Notes: a model not told the origin generated them from the sequence alone. A stretch of DNA of 64,000 bases from Methylomarinovum caldicuralii (GCF_033126985.1 NZ_AP024714.1:868001-932000), one strand, 5' to 3'. Shown: positions 26,647 to 36,224, counted from the first letter of the stretch. Program-made: numbers and translations.

Positions 26647-29028
26647 TCAGCCTTCGGCCTTGGCCTCGTGGTCGTAAAGTTCGGCGATCTCCTTGAGCCG
26701 GGCGACGGCCCTGCCGTTGATGGAATCGGGCGGATAGTTACCTTCCGCGTCCGGGGCGCCGGCCGGGCGGCCGATGAGGATCTCCAGGGCCTGATCCACG
26801 CAGGTGACCGGATAGAGATGGAAGCGGCCGGCAGCCACCGCCTCGATCACCTCGTCCTTGAGCACCAGATCGTCACAGTTGGCCCGGGGGAGTATGACCC
26901 CGTGACTGCCGTCGAGGCCGCGGGCGCGGCAGACCCGGAAAAAACCCTCGATCTTCTCGTTGACGCCGCCCACCGCCTGGACTTCGCCGTACTGGTTGAG
27001 GGAGCCGGTGACCGCCAGGCACTGGCGGATCGGCAGGTGGGTGAGGGCGGAGATCAGGGCGCTGACTTCCGCCAGGGCGGCGCTGTCGCCGTCGATGTAG
27101 CCGTAGGATTGCTCCAGGGCGATGTGGGCGGAGATGGCGAAGGGGAATTGCTGGGCGTATTTGGAGCCGAGATAGCCCGACAGGATCATCACCCCCTTGG
27201 AGTGGATCGACTGGCCCAGATTGACCTCGCGCTCGATATCGACGATGCCCTTGGAGCCGGGATAGACGGTGGCGGTGATCCGCGCCGGGGTGCCGAAGCT
27301 GAAGGTGCCGGTCTCGAACACCGTCAGGCCGTTGATCTGCCCCACCGCGCTGCCGGTGGTGGCGATGAGCAGGGTGCCGTCGAGGATCTCCTCCAGGATC
27401 ACCTGCGCCAGCCTTCCCTCGCGTTCCTCCTCGGCGGCGACGGCCCGTTCCACGTGGACGGCGTCGATGTGGGGGGCCTGGTCCCGGGCGCGCCACCATT
27501 CCGACTCGGCCAGCAGGTCGCAGATTTCCGCCAGCCGAGCTGAGAGCTTGCGCTGGTTTTCCGCCAGCCGCGAGCTGAAATCCAGCAGCCGGGTCACCGC
27601 GGCGGCGGTGAGCGGGGCGGTTTGCAGCGCCTGGGTCTGGTGGGCGAGAAAGCGGGCAAAGGCGCGGACGGTGGCCGGGTCGCGGGGGAAATCGTCGTCG
27701 AAGTCGGCCAGGATCTTGAAAATCTCTCCGAATTCCGGATCCAGGGACTGAAGCAGCTCGTAATGTTCCCGCTCCCCGATCAGCACCACCTTGACCGCCA
27801 GGGGGATCGGTTCGGGGTTGAGGGTGGCCGGCAGCAGGGTGACCGGCTCGTTGAGGGCGCGTTCGATCACCAGCAGGCGGCGCCGCAGGGCCCGTTTCAG
27901 GGCCGGCCACACCAGGGGTTCGGCCAGCAGTTTGTCCGCCTCCACCAGCAGGAAGCCGTCGTTGGCCTGGTGCAGGGCGCCGGCGTAGATCATGCGGTGG
28001 TTGGTTTCGATCACCCCCTGTTCGGCGATGTACTCGATGTGGCCGAAGAGGTTGGCGAAGTTAGGATGGGGCTCGAAGATCACCGGCGCGCCGCCGTCGG
28101 CCGCGTGGGTGACCAGCAGGTTGGGGGCGTAGCTTTCCTGCAGCACGCTGCGCTTGTCTGCCTCGCTCAGCTGTTCGTTGCCGAGCTTTTCCTGGGCGGT
28201 CTGCTCCAGATCCCGGCGCAGGGCTTGGAAATAGCGTGCCAACCCTTCGATGTCGCGGTAGCGTTCCTCCAGCGGGCGCAGCAGCGGGTCGATGGCCTGA
28301 CGGATGACTTCCTGATCGAGACGCCGCTGTTTCTCCGCCGCCTCCCGGCGCCACTGGGGCAGCTCGGCGAGAAGGTCGGCCAGATAGTCCTCCAGCTCGC
28401 TGACGGCCCGGTCGAAGGCTTCGCGCTCGGCCTCGGGCATCTGGGCGAACTGGGCGTCGTCCAGGGGGACGCCGTCCTTCAGAGGGGTGAAGGTGATCGA
28501 GTCGCCGTCGCGGAACACGGCGATGTTCTTCTCCAGCGCCTGCCGTTCCACCTGGCGGAGCGCCTGATCGTACTTTTGGTTGAATTCGCGCTCGATGCGG
28601 TGGCGGCGGCGCTGATAGGAAGGGCTCTCGAAGGCCGCCGGGAAGGTGTCCAGCAGCTTGTCGATCAAGTTGTCGATGGCAGCGGCCAGTTCCCGGCTGC
28701 GGCCGGCGGGCAGGGCGACCGCCAGGGGCTGGCGCGGGTCGTCGAAATTGTTGAGGTAGATCCAGTCATCGGGGGCAGGGCGCCGGCGGGCGGTTTCCTC
28801 CGTCAGGCTCCGGGCCAGGGTCAGGCGGCCGCTGCCGGTCTCTCCGGCGACGAAGGCGTGATAACCGCCCCGGTCCATGGCGATGGCGAAACGCAGCGCG
28901 GTCTCCGCCCGGGTCTGGCCCAGGATGCCTTCCAGGGGCTCCAGCTCGGCGGTGGTGGTGAAATCCAGGTCCGGCCGGGGCGGGCGCAGGGCGTCGGCCG
29001 GCAGGGTGGGGTGTTTGGGTGTGGTCAT
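26647..29028 (-). CDS. Lon-like ATP-dependent protease (AAA + Lon protease domains)
   Basis: 793 residues from ATG 29028. The AAA region has a P-loop written GETGSGRLTLA, where the usual Lys is Arg. A long helical insert lies between it and the Walker-B-like FLLVEADKLLAEP. The C-terminal Lon protease domain has the catalytic dyad Ser649 (GDSAALAEV) and Lys692 (GGVNEKIEGF), with the same 43-residue spacing as in E. coli Lon. This is the YcbZ/LonB-like soluble family rather than classical Lon, since the Lon N-domain is missing. It lies alone, upstream of the LEA lipoprotein and divergent from the TRAP genes. Confidence 0.87.
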   Translation of the reverse strand: MTTPKHPTLPADALRPPRPDLDFTTTAELEPLEGILGQTRAETALRFAIAMDRGGYHAFVAGETGSGRLTLARSLTEETARRRPAPDDWIYLNNFDDPRQPLAVALPAGRSRELAAAIDNLIDKLLDTFPAAFESPSYQRRRHRIEREFNQKYDQALRQVERQALEKNIAVFRDGDSITFTPLKDGVPLDDAQFAQMPEAEREAFDRAVSELEDYLADLLAELPQWRREAAEKQRRLDQEVIRQAIDPLLRPLEERYRDIEGLARYFQALRRDLEQTAQEKLGNEQLSEADKRSVLQESYAPNLLVTHAADGGAPVIFEPHPNFANLFGHIEYIAEQGVIETNHRMIYAGALHQANDGFLLVEADKLLAEPLVWPALKRALRRRLLVIERALNEPVTLLPATLNPEPIPLAVKVVLIGEREHYELLQSLDPEFGEIFKILADFDDDFPRDPATVRAFARFLAHQTQALQTAPLTAAAVTRLLDFSSRLAENQRKLSARLAEICDLLAESEWWRARDQAPHIDAVHVERAVAAEEEREGRLAQVILEEILDGTLLIATTGSAVGQINGLTVFETGTFSFGTPARITATVYPGSKGIVDIEREVNLGQSIHSKGVMILSGYLGSKYAQQFPFAISAHIALEQSYGYIDGDSAALAEVSALISALTHLPIRQCLAVTGSLNQYGEVQAVGGVNEKIEGFFRVCRARGLDGSHGVILPRANCDDLVLKDEVIEAVAAGRFHLYPVTCVDQALEILIGRPAGAPDAEGNYPPDSINGRAVARLKEIAELYDHEAKAEG

Positions 29029-29080
29029 GGAGGCGGATTTCCTTTTCCCGGTATAATGGGCGCCATTTTGCAAATGGCGA

Positions 29081-29617
29081 ATGGGCGCAATGGTGTTCTG
29101 GAAGATTATCGCCGCTTTCGTGCGGGGCGTCGATGGCTTGAGCGACTGGCTGGGGCGGACGGTGGCCTGGCTGTCCCTGGGAATGGTCGCGATCACCTTC
29201 CTGGTGGTGGTGCTGCGCTATGGCTTCGGGCTGGGGTGGATCGCCCTGCAGGAAAGCGTGGTCTATCTGCATGCGACCCTGTTTCTGCTCGCCGCCGCCT
29301 ATACCCTGAAACACGACGCCCACGTGCGCGTCGATATCTTCTATCAGCGACTGGGGCCGGTGGGGCGGGCCTGGATCGACCTGCTCGGCACCTGGCTGCT
29401 GCTGGTGCCGGTGTGCGCTTTCATCGCCTGGATTTCCTGGGATTACGTGGCCGCCGCCTGGGCGGTGAAGGAAGCCTCACGCGAGGCCGGTGGCCTGCCG
29501 GCGGTGTTTCTGCTCAAGAGCCTGATTCCGCTGTTCGCCGTCCTGCTGGCGCTGCAGGGGCTGGCCCAGGGCTTCAAGGCCCTTGCGGTCATCGCCGGGC
29601 GGCCGCTGGAGGCGTGA
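29081..29617 (+). CDS. TRAP transporter small membrane subunit (DctQ-type)
   Basis: 178 residues with four hydrophobic helices and the DctQ pattern: FLVVVLRYGFGLGWIALQESVVYLHATLFLLAAAYTL split across helices, then HDAHVRVDIFYQRL. It starts at ATG 29081 or three codons later at 29090; no strong ribosome site distinguishes them. TATAAT at 29052-29057 could be a -10 element. The large subunit follows after a four-base gap. The binding protein gene is not in the vicinity. Confidence 0.85.
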   Translation: MGAMVFWKIIAAFVRGVDGLSDWLGRTVAWLSLGMVAITFLVVVLRYGFGLGWIALQESVVYLHATLFLLAAAYTLKHDAHVRVDIFYQRLGPVGRAWIDLLGTWLLLVPVCAFIAWISWDYVAAAWAVKEASREAGGLPAVFLLKSLIPLFAVLLALQGLAQGFKALAVIAGRPLEA

Positions 29618-29621
29618 CGGC

Positions 29622-31007
29622 ATGGCGCTGAGCGAGCATCATCTGGCCCTGGGGTTGTTCGCGGCGGTCTTCGTGGTCCTGCTGAGCGGTTATCCGGTGG
29701 CCTTCGCCCTCGGTGGCACGGCGCTGGCTTTCGCCGCTCTGGGCACCTGGCTGGATCTGTTCGACACCGCCTTCCTCGAGGCCCTGCCCAACCGGCTCTA
29801 CGGCATCATGACCAACGAGACCCTGATGGCGGTGCCCCTGTTCGTGTTCATGGGGGTGGTGCTGGAGCGGGCCCGGATCGCCGAGGAGCTGCTCGACACC
29901 TTGGCGGCCCTGTTCGGGCGCCTGCGCGGCGGGTTGGGCATCGCCGTCACCCTGGTGGGAATGCTGATGGCCGCCAGCACCGGCATCGTCGGCGCCACGG
30001 TGGTGACCATGGGGCTGCTGTCGCTGCCGACGATGCTCAGGCGCGGTTACCATCCGGCCCTGGCCTGTGGCACCATCTGCGCTTCCGGGACCCTGGGGCA
30101 GATCATCCCCCCTTCCATCGTGCTGGTGCTGCTGGGGGACGTGATCTCCTCCGCCTACAGCCAAGCCCAGCTGGAGATGGGAGTGTTCGCCCCCAGGACC
30201 GTGTCGGTGGGGGACCTGTTCGCCGGCGCCCTGCTGCCGGGGCTGGTGCTGGTGGGGCTGTATCTGGTGTTCATCGTCGCCGTCGCCTGGCTTAAACCCC
30301 AGTGGATGCCGCCCCAGCCGGACGGTTTGCAGGACGGCCGTCTGCTGGTGCGGGTGTTGCGGGGCATGCTGCCGCCGCTGGTGCTGATCGTGCTGGTGCT
30401 CGGCTCGATTCTCGGTGGGCTGGCGACCCCCACCGAGGCGGCCGCCGTGGGCGCCGTGGGCGCGCTGGGGCTGGCGCTGCTGCGGCGGGAGCTGGATTCG
30501 GCCCGGCTGCGTGAAGTGATGCAGAGCACCGCCCGGGTCAGCAGCATGGTGTTCCTGATTCTAATCGGCGCGGCCCTGTTCTCCCTGGTGTTCCGCGGTT
30601 TCTACGGCGACGAGATAGTGGTGGAATGGCTCGCCGGCCTCCCCGGCGGGGCCTTCGGCGCCATGGTGGTGGTGATGGCGGTGATGTTCGCCCTGGGTTT
30701 CGTCCTCGATTTCATCGAGATCACCTTCGTGGTGGTGCCCATCGTCGGCCCGGTGCTGCTGACCCTGGGGCTGGACCCGGTGTGGCTGGGGGTGATGATC
30801 GCCCTCAACCTGCAGACCTCGTTCCTGACCCCGCCTTTCGGTTTCTCCCTGTTCTATCTGCGCGGGGTGGCACCACCGGCGGTGAAGACCGGTCAAATTT
30901 ATCTGGGGGTGATGCCTTTCATCGCCCTGCAGCTGCTGTTGCTGGCCGGTCTGGCCCTGTGGCCGGCGCTGGCCACCTGGCTGCCGCAACAACTCTACGG
31001 AAACTGA
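29622..31007 (+). CDS. TRAP transporter large membrane subunit (DctM-type)
   Basis: 461 residues with about 12 hydrophobic segments. DctM marks include the MTNETLMAVPLFVFMGVVLER segment (split), the GIVGATVVTMGLLSLPTML block, TICASGTLGQIIPPSIVL and LNLQTSFLTPPFGFSLFYLRG. It forms the sodium-coupled carboxylate-type permease with the DctQ subunit. ATG 29622 is chosen to clear the DctQ stop. With no DctP-type receptor nearby, the substrate cannot be inferred from this locus. Confidence 0.9.
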   Translation: MALSEHHLALGLFAAVFVVLLSGYPVAFALGGTALAFAALGTWLDLFDTAFLEALPNRLYGIMTNETLMAVPLFVFMGVVLERARIAEELLDTLAALFGRLRGGLGIAVTLVGMLMAASTGIVGATVVTMGLLSLPTMLRRGYHPALACGTICASGTLGQIIPPSIVLVLLGDVISSAYSQAQLEMGVFAPRTVSVGDLFAGALLPGLVLVGLYLVFIVAVAWLKPQWMPPQPDGLQDGRLLVRVLRGMLPPLVLIVLVLGSILGGLATPTEAAAVGAVGALGLALLRRELDSARLREVMQSTARVSSMVFLILIGAALFSLVFRGFYGDEIVVEWLAGLPGGAFGAMVVVMAVMFALGFVLDFIEITFVVVPIVGPVLLTLGLDPVWLGVMIALNLQTSFLTPPFGFSLFYLRGVAPPAVKTGQIYLGVMPFIALQLLLLAGLALWPALATWLPQQLYGN

Positions 31008-31009
31008 AC

Positions 31010-31120
31010 ATGCGTATCGCTGCGTTGACGCTCCTCTGCCTCGTCGGTCTGGCCGCCTGCGGCCAGAAAGGCCCGCTGTATCTTCCCGAACCGGAACCCA
31101 AGCAAGAGGAATCCCGCTGA
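31010..31120 (+). CDS. lptM: LptM (YifL)-like small lipoprotein
   Basis: 36 residues: a signal with lipobox LVGLAACGQKGPLYLP (lipidated Cys17) and a short acidic tail. The CGQKGPLYLP motif and the position directly before lysA-dapF-xerC match LptM/YifL, which assists LptD assembly in E. coli. The gene ends one base before the lysA start, so the two are probably translated together. It starts two bases after the dctM stop. Confidence 0.85.
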   Translation: MRIAALTLLCLVGLAACGQKGPLYLPEPEPKQEESR

Positions 31121-32368
31121 ATGGACTTTTTCGATTACCGCGACGGCGAACTGTACGCCGAGGACGTGCCGGTCGCCGCCATCGCCGCCGAATATGGCAC
31201 CCCGGCCTACGTCTATTCCCGCGCCACCCTGGAGCGGCACTGGCGCGCCTTCGATGCCGCCTTCGGCGGCCATCCCCATCTGATCTGCTACGCGGTCAAG
31301 GCCAATTCCAACCTGGCGGTGCTCAATCTGCTCGCCCGCCTCGGTTCCGGTTTCGACATCGTCTCGGTGGGGGAGCTGGAGCGGGTGCTCAGGGCGGGGG
31401 GGGATCCGGCCAAGGTAGTGTTCTCCGGCGTCGGCAAGCGCGAGGACGAGCTGCGCCTGGCCCTGGAGGTGGGCATCCGCTGCTTCAACGTCGAGGTGCC
31501 GCAGGAACTGGACCGTCTGGAACGACTGGCGGAGGAGATGGGGGTCAGGGCACCGGTGTCGCTGCGGGTTAATCCCGACGTGGACGCCCGCACCCACCCC
31601 TACATCGCCACCGGGCTGAAGGAGAACAAGTTCGGCATCGATGTGGCCGAAGCGCCGGACCTCTACCGCCGCATTGCCGACTCTTCCCATCTGGAGGTCG
31701 AAGGTATCGACTGCCACATCGGTTCCCAGCTGACCCATGTCGAACCGTTCCTCGACGCCCTCGACCGGGTCCTGGAGCTGGCCGAGGGGCTGGCGGCCGA
31801 AGGTATCACCCTGCGCCATCTCGATCTGGGCGGCGGTCTGGGCATCCGCTACCACGACGAAAACCCACCGCTGCCGGCGGAATACGTTGCCGCCCTGCTG
31901 GAGCGGCTCGGCGGCCGCGACTGGGAGATCCTGCTGGAGCCGGGGCGGGCCATCGCCGGCAACGCCGGTATCCTGGTGACCCGGGTGGAGTATCTCAAGC
32001 GCACCCCGGCCAAGTGGTTTGCCATCGTCGATGCCGCCATGAACGATCTGCTGCGCCCGGCCCTGTACGACGCCTGGCAGGAGATCGTGCCGGTACGCCC
32101 CCGCGATGACATTCCGGTGCGGGAATACGACATCGTCGGGCCGGTGTGCGAAACCGGCGATTTCCTCGGCCGCGGCCGCCACCTGGCGCTGGGCGAAGGC
32201 GATCTGCTTGCGGTTCGCTCCGCCGGGGCCTATGGTTTTACCATGAGCTCCAATTACAATTCCCGGCCGCGGCCGCCGGAGATCCTGGTCGATGGCGGCC
32301 GGCTCCATCTGGCGCGGCGGCGGGAAACGCTGGAAGACTTGTGGCGCGGGGAACAGGTGCTGCCGTGA
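31121..32368 (+). CDS. lysA: diaminopimelate decarboxylase
   Basis: 415 residues, last step of lysine synthesis (meso-DAP to lysine). The PLP-binding Lys is K60 in CYAVKANSN. HIGSQLTHVEPF, the glycine-rich DLGGGLGIRY and the GPVCETGDFLG block (substrate Cys) are all present. It starts directly after lptM and overlaps dapF by four bases. Confidence 0.94.
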   Translation: MDFFDYRDGELYAEDVPVAAIAAEYGTPAYVYSRATLERHWRAFDAAFGGHPHLICYAVKANSNLAVLNLLARLGSGFDIVSVGELERVLRAGGDPAKVVFSGVGKREDELRLALEVGIRCFNVEVPQELDRLERLAEEMGVRAPVSLRVNPDVDARTHPYIATGLKENKFGIDVAEAPDLYRRIADSSHLEVEGIDCHIGSQLTHVEPFLDALDRVLELAEGLAAEGITLRHLDLGGGLGIRYHDENPPLPAEYVAALLERLGGRDWEILLEPGRAIAGNAGILVTRVEYLKRTPAKWFAIVDAAMNDLLRPALYDAWQEIVPVRPRDDIPVREYDIVGPVCETGDFLGRGRHLALGEGDLLAVRSAGAYGFTMSSNYNSRPRPPEILVDGGRLHLARRRETLEDLWRGEQVLP

Positions 32369-33195
32369 AGCTGAAATTCACCAAGATGCACGGCCTCGGC
32401 AACGATTTCGTGGTCATCGACGCTGTCAGCCAGCCCGTCGCCCTCGATACCGCCACGATACGCCGGCTGGCGGACCGCCATTTCGGCGTTGGCTGCGATC
32501 AGGTGCTGGTGGTGGAACCGCCCCCCGGCCCGGAAGCCGATTTCCGCTACCGGATCTTCAACGCCGACGGCTCCGAAGTGGCCCAGTGCGGCAACGGGGC
32601 CCGCTGTTTTGCCCGTTTCGTGCGCGAAAAGGGGCTGATCGACCGGGACGTGATCCGGGTGGTGACCGCCGCAGGGGCGATGACGCTGACGCTGGTGGGC
32701 GAGGATCGGGTCCGGGTCAACATGGGGGTGCCGAACTTCGACCCGGCGGCGATCCCCCTGGCGGTGCACGAGGAGATGCCGGAATATCAGGTTTCCGTCG
32801 CCGGTCACGACGTGATCTTCGGGGCGGTTTCCCTGGGAAATCCCCATGCGGTGATCGTGGTCCCGTCGGTGGAAAAGGCGCCGGTAGCGGCCGTGGGGGC
32901 GGCGTTGCAGCAGCATCCCCTGTTTCCCGAGCGGGTCAACGTGGGTTTCATGGAAATCGTTTCCCCCGGGAAAGTCAGGCTGCGGGTGTACGAACGCGGC
33001 AGTGGGGAAACTCTGGCCTGTGGCAGCGGCGCCTGCGCGGCCGCCGTGGTCGGCATCGACCAGGGGCGGTTGCGTTCGCCGGTCACGGTGGCCCTGCCGG
33101 GCGGGGAATTGACAGTCGAGTGGCAGGGGCGGGGGGAGCCGGTCTGGATGACGGGGCCGGCGGAATCTGTCTTCGAGGGTGAAATTGAATTATGA
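32365..33195 (+). CDS. dapF: diaminopimelate epimerase
   Basis: 276 residues converting LL-DAP to meso-DAP for lysine and peptidoglycan. The start is KLKFTKMHGLGNDFVVIDA. The two catalytic Cys are in the AQCGNGARCFARF and ETLACGSGACAAAV blocks. GTG 32365 is used because it overlaps the lysA stop and precedes the conserved start. It overlaps the DUF484 gene by four bases. Confidence 0.94.
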   Translation: MKLKFTKMHGLGNDFVVIDAVSQPVALDTATIRRLADRHFGVGCDQVLVVEPPPGPEADFRYRIFNADGSEVAQCGNGARCFARFVREKGLIDRDVIRVVTAAGAMTLTLVGEDRVRVNMGVPNFDPAAIPLAVHEEMPEYQVSVAGHDVIFGAVSLGNPHAVIVVPSVEKAPVAAVGAALQQHPLFPERVNVGFMEIVSPGKVRLRVYERGSGETLACGSGACAAAVVGIDQGRLRSPVTVALPGGELTVEWQGRGEPVWMTGPAESVFEGEIEL

Positions 33196-33893
33196 CCCGG
33201 GAACCGTGTGAGCCGTTGCCCCGCGACCGGTTGGGGGATACCGAGATCGCAGCTTGGCTACTCGACCATCCGGAGTTTTTCGTCGCGCACGAATGGCTGC
33301 TGGAGAACCTGAGCATCCCCCACGATTGCGGCGAGGCGGTGTCCCTGATCGAGCGTCAGGTGGCGCTGCTGCGCCAGACCAATCAGGAGCTGTGCCGTCA
33401 GATCGAACACCTGGTGCACGTGGCGCGTTTCAACGACGCCCTGTTGGGACACATGCACGCCCTGACCCTGGCATTGCTGCAGACGGACGAGGTGGCCGAG
33501 ATCCTGGCCACGGTGGAAACCACCCTGCGGGAACGTTTCGGCGTCGAATGGGTGACGTTACGGGTTTTGACCGCGCGCGAGGCCGCCTGCCAGGACGAGG
33601 TGTTCGCCGACCCCCAGGAGGCGGCGGCCTTTGCGGCATTGCAGCGTCATCGGGAGGTCTACGTCGGTCCCCCGGACGAGCGTGAACTGTCCCTGCTGTT
33701 CCCTAAGCAGACCGCGATCCGTTCCTGGGCCCTGGTGCCGTTCGACCAGCCTCTGTTCCAGGGCGTGCTCGCCCTCGGCAGCCGGGATGTGGACCGTTTC
33801 CACCCGGATTTGGGCCGGCTGTTCCTGACCCGCCTGGGGGAACTGATCGGCACCCGTCTGAATGCGCTGCTGCAGGCGCGGGTGGCGCCATGA
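33192..33893 (+). CDS. DUF484 family protein (YigA-like)
   Basis: 233 residues with an N-terminal helical stretch (IAAWLLDHPEFFVAHEWLLENL), a coiled-coil region and a GAF-like C-terminal part. DUF484 genes lie between dapF and xerC in many gammaproteobacteria, as here, with overlaps on both sides. The function is unknown. Confidence 0.85.
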   Translation: MTREPCEPLPRDRLGDTEIAAWLLDHPEFFVAHEWLLENLSIPHDCGEAVSLIERQVALLRQTNQELCRQIEHLVHVARFNDALLGHMHALTLALLQTDEVAEILATVETTLRERFGVEWVTLRVLTAREAACQDEVFADPQEAAAFAALQRHREVYVGPPDERELSLLFPKQTAIRSWALVPFDQPLFQGVLALGSRDVDRFHPDLGRLFLTRLGELIGTRLNALLQARVAP

Positions 33894-34795
33894 CCCCGAC
33901 GCTGGAGACGGCGCTCGACGCTTATCTACGGCAGTTGCGCGATCAGCGCCGGATTTCCCCCCATACTCTGGATGCCTACCGCCGCGACCTGACCCGGATC
34001 GCCTGCTTTTTCCAGGCGCGCGGGGTGACGGACTGGGGGCAGGTGGACGAGACCGCGATCCGCTTGTATCTGCGTCAGCGCCATGAGGCTGGCGTGGGGC
34101 CTGCCACCTTGCAACGGGAGCTGGCGGCCCTGCGTGGCCTGCTGAACCATCTGCTGCGTCTGCGGCGGCTCGAAGACAATCCGGCGGCGCGGGTCCGGGC
34201 GCCCAAAAAGGCACGCAAGCTGCCCGGGGTGCTGTCGGTGGATGAGGTCGCGGCATTGGTCGAGGCCGAAGCGGTCACCCCGCTGGAGCGCCGCGACCGG
34301 GCGATGTGGGAGCTGTTCTATTCCTCCGGCCTGCGCCTGGGGGAACTGGTGGCGCTCGACTGTAGCGATCTGGATCTGGCCGGGGGCGAGGTGCGGGTGC
34401 GGCATGGCAAGGGCGGCAAGGAGCGGTTGGTGCCGGTCGGACTCTGTGCCCGTCGGGCGCTGCAGCATTGGCTGGGGATCCGGCCGCGGCTGGCGGCGGC
34501 GGACGAGGCAGCGTTGTTCGTCAACCGCTTCGGCCAGCGTCTGGGGCGCCGGGGAGTCCAGCAGCGGCTGGCCCAGTGGGCCCGGCGTCTGGGTTTTCAG
34601 CAGCCGCTTCATCCCCATCTGCTGCGCCACAGCTTCGCCAGCCATCTGCTTGAGAGCAGCGGGGATTTGCGCGCGGTTCAGGAACTGTTGGGTCACGCCG
34701 ACATCGCCACCACCCAGATCTACACCCATCTGGATTTCCAGCAGCTGGCCTCGGTTTACGATCGTGCCCATCCGCGAGCAAAACGGCGCCATTGA
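33890..34795 (+). CDS. xerC: site-specific tyrosine recombinase XerC
   Basis: 301 residues, resolving chromosome dimers at dif together with XerD. The N-terminal SAM-like core-binding domain begins LETALDAYLRQLRDQRRISPHTLDAYRRDL (split). Catalytic residues are Arg in SGLRLGELVAL, the HLLRHSFASHLLE block (His, Arg) and LGHADIATTQIYTH with the nucleophilic Tyr. Its position after lptM-lysA-dapF-DUF484 is the standard gammaproteobacterial arrangement. Confidence 0.93.
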   Translation: MTPTLETALDAYLRQLRDQRRISPHTLDAYRRDLTRIACFFQARGVTDWGQVDETAIRLYLRQRHEAGVGPATLQRELAALRGLLNHLLRLRRLEDNPAARVRAPKKARKLPGVLSVDEVAALVEAEAVTPLERRDRAMWELFYSSGLRLGELVALDCSDLDLAGGEVRVRHGKGGKERLVPVGLCARRALQHWLGIRPRLAAADEAALFVNRFGQRLGRRGVQQRLAQWARRLGFQQPLHPHLLRHSFASHLLESSGDLRAVQELLGHADIATTQIYTHLDFQQLASVYDRAHPRAKRRH

Positions 34796-34845
34796 CGGTC
34801 CAAATTTGCTAATCTATCCATCATTTGATCGATGAGGTTCCTGTG

Positions 34846-35895
34846 ATGGTCTCGCCACACGCATCCACAGAATCCGAAGCGCATCTCGAAGCGGAGGAAG
34901 TCCTCGACGCCGAGGAGGCGCAGCGCAAGCGGCGCATCTGGACCCTGGTCGGCATCGTTGCTTCGACCCTGCTGTTGTTTACGGGTCTGGGTTGGTACTG
35001 GACCCTGCAGTGTTACAGTCCCGAAACCTACGACGTGACCGAGATTGCGCTCAAGGAAACCGGGCTGACCGATCCCAAGAAGCTTCCCGTTGGGGCCCGG
35101 ACCACGGCGGTGCTGATCCACAACATGGATTACCTGCTGCACAAGTCCGGCGGTTACCTCAGCAACGACGTCACCCCGCCGAGCATCTTCCTCGACAACA
35201 TGCCCAATTGGGAGTTCGGCGTCGTGGTCGCCTCCCGCGACCTGGCCACCGCCCTCCGCAACCACTTGTCCCGGGCCCAGTCCCAGTCCCAGGAGGACAA
35301 GGATCTGGCCATCGGTGAGCCCTACTATTACTTCGAAACCGATTCCTGGATTCTGCCGGCGAGCGAAAATCAATATCAAAAAGGCATCGATGCCTTCCGG
35401 CGTTATCTCGCTCGGCTGAGGGAGGGCAAGGCCCCCTTCTATCCCCGCGCCGACAACCTGACCCAGTACGTGATGATTCTGGAAAAGCGCCTCGGGAGCT
35501 ACACCCAGCGCCTGAGCGCGAGCAGCTCGGTCCACCAGGAAACGGCGCTCATCGTGCGCGGCAAGCCCTCCACCGCCTTCAAGCCGATGGAACGCACCCC
35601 GTGGCTGCTGGTGGATGACAATTTCTACGAAGCCCGCGGTTATGCCTGGGCTCTGCTTCACGTCATGGAGGCGATCGAAAACGACTTCCATAACATTCTC
35701 CAGATGAAGGCGGCGGAAACGCCGGTGCATCAGATCATCCGCGAGCTGGAGGCGACCCAGGCGCCGATTCTCAGCCCGGTGGTCCTCAACGGCAGCGGAT
35801 TCGGCATCTTCGCCAACTATTCGCTGACGTTGGCGACCTATATCGCCCATGCCAACGCGGCCCTCATCGATCTGCGCGATCTGTTGAGCATCTGA
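34846..35895 (+). CDS. DUF2333 family protein
   Basis: About 349 residues. After a short acidic cytoplasmic start there is one membrane helix (RIWTLVGIVASTLLLFTGLGW split), then a large periplasmic or membrane-associated domain. It resembles the DUF2333 family, whose role is unknown. ATG 34846 is chosen; an upstream in-frame TTG at 34825 would add seven residues. The next small membrane protein follows two bases after the stop. Confidence 0.75.
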   Translation: MVSPHASTESEAHLEAEEVLDAEEAQRKRRIWTLVGIVASTLLLFTGLGWYWTLQCYSPETYDVTEIALKETGLTDPKKLPVGARTTAVLIHNMDYLLHKSGGYLSNDVTPPSIFLDNMPNWEFGVVVASRDLATALRNHLSRAQSQSQEDKDLAIGEPYYYFETDSWILPASENQYQKGIDAFRRYLARLREGKAPFYPRADNLTQYVMILEKRLGSYTQRLSASSSVHQETALIVRGKPSTAFKPMERTPWLLVDDNFYEARGYAWALLHVMEAIENDFHNILQMKAAETPVHQIIRELEATQAPILSPVVLNGSGFGIFANYSLTLATYIAHANAALIDLRDLLSI

Positions 35896-35897
35896 CC

Positions 35898-36224
35898 ATG
35901 CAAGTGCCTCCCCTCGATCCGGAGATCCAGCGCCATATCAAGGCCCCCAATACTTGGCAGCGGATTTTCTTCATGGCGGTATTCGCCTTCATCCTCGGTT
36001 TTGTCCGCATGTTGCTATGGGCGGTCGTGCTGTTCCAGGTGGCCAGCAAGCTGCTGACGGGCCAGGACAACCCCCACGCACGGCAGCTGGGGGCGACGCT
36101 GGCGGTCTACGTCTATCAAATCCTGCTGTTTCTGACCTTCAACACCGAGCAGATGCCGTTTCCCTTCGCAGAACTGGAGGGGATGGGGCGATTGCCTTCC
36201 GGCAAACAGCGCGCACCCCGGTAG
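35898..36224 (+). CDS. DUF4389-like small membrane protein
   Basis: 108 residues with two hydrophobic helices (FFMAVFAFILGFVRMLLWAVVLFQ split, then VYVYQILLFLTFNTEQMPFPF). It resembles the DUF4389 family of short membrane proteins found next to DUF2333 genes. The function is unknown. It is the last gene before the pmo promoter region. Confidence 0.7.
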   Translation: MQVPPLDPEIQRHIKAPNTWQRIFFMAVFAFILGFVRMLLWAVVLFQVASKLLTGQDNPHARQLGATLAVYVYQILLFLTFNTEQMPFPFAELEGMGRLPSGKQRAPR

